A stretch of 64,000 bases of DNA from Antarcticibacterium flavum (GTDB lineage Bacteria > Bacteroidota > Bacteroidia > Flavobacteriales > Flavobacteriaceae): positions 4,278,001 through 4,342,000 of the forward strand of contig NZ_CP040812.1 of the NCBI RefSeq assembly GCF_006159205.1, given 5' to 3'. The notes below the pieces were generated by a model. It made no database searches. It was given only the letters and a program-made list of their open reading frames with translations, and had not been told where the DNA came from. The position numbers and the translations under genes were made by a program. Numbering within the stretch: the stretch's first letter is position 1; each line of letters starts with the position of its first letter. This document shows positions 61,402 to 64,000 of the stretch, piece by piece.

Positions 61402-63494
61402 TTAAATTCCCTGTGCCTGGATGGCGGTAAGGATTACAGTATTAAAAACATCGTCTACAGTACAGCCTCGGCTAAGGTCATTAACCGGTTTGTTAAGCCC
61501 CTGGAGCATAGGTCCAATTGCGAGGGCCCCCGTCTCCCGTTGTACCGCTTTATAAGTATTATTACCGGTGTTAAGATCTGGGAAGATCAAAACGCTGGCC
61601 TGTCCTGCAACTTCAGAATTTGGTAATTTACTTTGTCCTACACTTAGGTCTACGGCTGCATCATATTGGATAGGGCCCTCTACTTTTAGATCTGGCCTCA
61701 GGCTTTTAACGATCTCTGTGGCCTGTCTTACCCTGTCTACATCCTCACCTTTCCCGGATGTTCCCGAAGAGTAGGAGAGCATTGCTATTTTGGGTTCTAT
61801 TCCAAAAGCCTTACTGCTTTCTGCTGAAGAGATTGTGATCTCTGCAAGCTCCTCAGCCGTGGGATTGGGATTAATGGCACAATCCCCAAAAACTGAAACC
61901 CTGTCCTCAAGGCACATAAAAAATACAGAAGAAACCACAGACACCCCGGGTTTGGTCTTTATGAACTGTAAAGCAGGTATAATAGTATGTTGTGTAGTAT
62001 GGGCGGCACCCGATACCATTCCATCGGCATGACCTTTATAGATCATCATCGTGCCAAAATAAGAGACATCGCTCATCCTGTCGCGGGCCATATCCAGGTT
62101 CACATTCTTATGCTTCCTTAATTCATAATAGGTGAGGGCGTAATCTTCAAAATGTACAGATTTAACGGGGTCTATGATTTTGATCTTCTCCAGGTCAAGC
62201 ACTAAACCTAAATTCATAATTTTACTTTTTATGATCTCCTCATCTCCCAGTAAGGTGATATCTACCAAGTCCATGGCTATGAGTTTTGCCGCTGCTGTAA
62301 GTATTCTTTCATCTGTCCCCTCGGGCAGGACAATATGTTTCCTTGCTTGTTGGGCCCGCTTCACCAGGCTGTACTGGAACATTCGGGGAGTGATACCTTT
62401 TGGTTTGAAATTTATGAGCTGCTCGGCCAGCTTATCAAGGGAAACATATTTTTCAAAGGTGCTTATGGAAGTTTCTATTTTTTGAACACTATCTGCATAA
62501 ATATTGGATTTAATTGCTCCAACTTTATTTGCTACATTGAAAGTACCATCCTCAACAGATATAATTGGAACAACCTGCGAGAGTCCCTCGATAAGTTTGA
62601 TTATGGAATCTTCGGGAGTGATGCCCCGGTAAGGATGATCCCCGAGATCCTTGGATAATTGGTAGAAATATTTGCCTGCAGGGCTCCAAGGATTATATCT
62701 GCACGATCTCCCGGGGTAATGACCAGGCTTTCATTCTTTAAATGGTGAAGGTAATTGCGCAATTGCATTGCACCCACATTAAAATTACCTGTTTGATTAT
62801 CAAGAAAATCGTGTCCAAATAGAACCTTACCGTTAAGTGCCGTGATAATTTCCTTTAAAGTTGGATTGGAGAGAGTGTCTATTAATGGAATGGCAAATAC
62901 GGCCACCTCATCTGGCAGGAATTCCCTCATCCCGTTTAGGGCGATTTCAAGATTTTCTGGCTGTATGCGGTTGCTTACCATGGCCAGCACTTTTACATCT
63001 TTGTTAATGAATGCATTAAAGGCCATTTGCAGGCTGCCCATCAAGGTCTCCTTGGTTTTATGCTGCCCGCTTGCAACAATGATCACAGGGAGCCCAAGGT
63101 TCTTGGCAATTAAAACATTGACATCAAATTCAAAGACACTGCCTTCACCTGAGAAATCACTTCCTTCTACCAGGACAATATCAAATCTTTCTTCAAGGTT
63201 CTTGTATTTGCGAATGATAGTATCAATGATCTCACCAGACTGGCCGTCATTACGCTTTTGAATGATCTCGCTACGGGTAAAGGCATAGGCATCCTCGTAA
63301 GGCAGATCAACTTCAAAATGACTTAGCACTGTATCGATGTGATTATCCTTTTTTCCAGTTGGTACATCATTTATAATAGGCCTGAAATAACCCACTTTTG
63401 TGGTTTTTCCAAGAAGGGTGCGCATAAGCCCCAGGGAGATAATAGATTTCCCGCTGTTGGATTCCAGCGTGGCTATATAGATTCCTTTATTCAT
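61402..63494 (-). pseudogene. pta: Phosphate acetyltransferase, single frameshift
   Basis: Two frames make a full-length Pta of 697 residues. The N-terminal part starts at ATG 63494 (MNKGIYIATLESNSGKSII), with P-loop-type AAA_26 and DRTGG domains. The second frame has the PTA_PTB catalytic domain (PNPTAEELAEITISSAES, PNSEVAGQASVLIFPDLNTG). The break falls at a G tract of four on the minus strand (plus-strand C 62624-62627); five G would read ACC-GGG-GGC-ATC and rejoin the frames. Between the break and the ATG at 62382, the second frame is open. A frame open to 63635 exists, but the promoter at 63512 and the domain start favour 63494. Confidence 0.93.
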
Positions 63495-63511
63495 AGTAAA
63501 TAATTGAGGTG

Positions 63512-63519
63512 CAAATTTA
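63512..63519 (-). promoter_or_regulatory. -7 element (TAAATTTG) for pta-ackA
   Basis: On the minus strand TAAATTTG lies 17 bases before the pta ATG at 63494. It supports that start and rejects the longer frame. Confidence 0.5.
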
Positions 63520-63621
63520 CGGTTATAAAAAAACTTCTCCTCCCACAAGCTTATAAAATCCTGTGAAATGTGCCGAAAACTGATGAAGATCAGAATCCTG
63601 AAAAAAACCCGGTTATAATAG

Positions 63622-63651
63622 AAAAACGCTCCCAAACCTGAGAGCGTTTTT
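63622..63651 (-). terminator. Terminator downstream of the 63673 gene
   Basis: aaaaacgctc / gagcgttttt forms a perfect stem on both strands. It lies 21 bases past the stop of the minus-strand gene ending at 63673, and upstream of pta. Confidence 0.8.
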
Positions 63652-63672
63652 AATTAATACCATATTAATGAT

Positions 63673-64000
63673 CTATTTATTATCTATAGGATCATTCGTA
63701 GTAGTGTTCCTGTTATTCACACCACGGTTGTTGGTGTTTCTGTTATTTACACCCTGGTTGTTAAGGTTCCTGTTAGGGTTGTTTCTTCTCATATCGCTTT
63801 GATTCTGGCCACGAATATTTCTTGGAGTACTTATATTGTAATCCTCTTCAAGTACACTATCTGTAGTACTGTCATACCTGTAGGTCCTGAAATTTCCCTG
63901 CTCATCAAAGCGTCCAAAGGAAACATCATTAGGGTCTGAAGTAGAAGTCATAATATAATACCCGTTTGCAGTAGTTCTGCGAAGATTTCCAATTTCGGTC
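63673..64000 (-). CDS. Protein with Asn-rich repeated C-terminus, partial (continues beyond window)
   Basis: The frame is open from the window edge (LRRTTANGYYI, upstream of an internal ATG at 63951) to 63673, so the start lies outside. At least 108 residues are present. The early part (FGRFDEQGNFRTYRYDSTTD) suggests a folded domain of unknown type; the end is low complexity with NNQGVNNRNT and NNRGVNNRNT repeats. Function unknown. The internal ATG should not be taken as the start, because the frame reads through without a stop. Confidence 0.6.
   Translation of the reverse strand, partial: TEIGNLRRTTANGYYIMTSTSDPNDVSFGRFDEQGNFRTYRYDSTTDSVLEEDYNISTPRNIRGQNQSDMRRNNPNRNLNNQGVNNRNTNNRGVNNRNTTTNDPIDNK

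Noticed and set aside
63495..63635. Longer start of pta
   Set aside because: The promoter-like TAAATTTG (63512) and the P-loop domain both point to ATG 63494; the extension also overlaps the terminator of the neighbouring gene.

Overview
The window is chromosomal DNA of a Bacteroidota bacterium, most likely a marine-type member of the Flavobacteriaceae. The placement is inference from several signs: Bacteroidota-restricted families (DUF4290, DUF5916, DUF6146-like and DUF6787-like proteins, TIGR02757), TAnnTTTG-type promoter -7 elements upstream of several starts, AT-rich intergenic DNA, and no convincing Shine-Dalgarno sites. No rRNA, CRISPR array, prophage or plasmid function was seen. One tRNA-Met gene and one complete insertion sequence are present.

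Layout. 0-3.4 kb: start of purB, a class III sirtuin without its zinc cysteines, a small repeat-bearing lipoprotein with overlapping membrane genes, tRNA-Met, and about 830 bp of non-coding DNA with two copies of a dispersed repeat. 3.4-12 kb: housekeeping genes (aminotransferase class IV, YqgE, HU, fmt, a frameshifted recQ, a P-loop kinase-like protein, DUF493, DUF4290, murA), then a third repeat copy. 12-26 kb: a conserved protein of unknown function, an MBL-fold hydrolase, an esterase, a dihydroorotase-like protein that has lost metal ligands, a BatA/VWA-like membrane protein, two tandem GAF histidine kinases, a 51-residue membrane microprotein, TIGR02757, LolD-like ABC ATPase and a DUF5916 protein. 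26-34.5 kb: msrA, small membrane proteins and lipoproteins, serA/serC next to a LuxC-like acyl-CoA reductase and a ferredoxin, an AraC regulator and a secreted protein.

34.5-53.2 kb is the main block, a large alpha-glucan/trehalose locus in two divergent operons. Minus strand: glgE, treS fused to maltokinase, and glgB. Plus strand: treZ, a GH57/DUF3536 hydrolase, treY and malQ. Together they encode both trehalose-forming routes (TreY/TreZ and TreS) and the GlgE route from trehalose through maltose-1-phosphate to branched glucan. Two features are unusual. An IS1380-type element of 1632 bp (42737..44368) sits inside glgE with an ATAT target duplication; removing it restores an uninterrupted 658-residue frame. 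GlgB carries a roughly 380-residue Lys/Ala/Thr/Ser-rich, histone-H1-like N-terminal extension.

53-64 kb: a CarboxypepD_reg-like protein, membrane and coiled-coil proteins of unknown function, B12-dependent ribonucleotide reductase, ackA and pta (pta frameshifted), and the end of an Asn-rich protein. The recQ and pta frameshifts are both one base short in a G tract, so sequencing error has to be excluded before either is called a real mutation.
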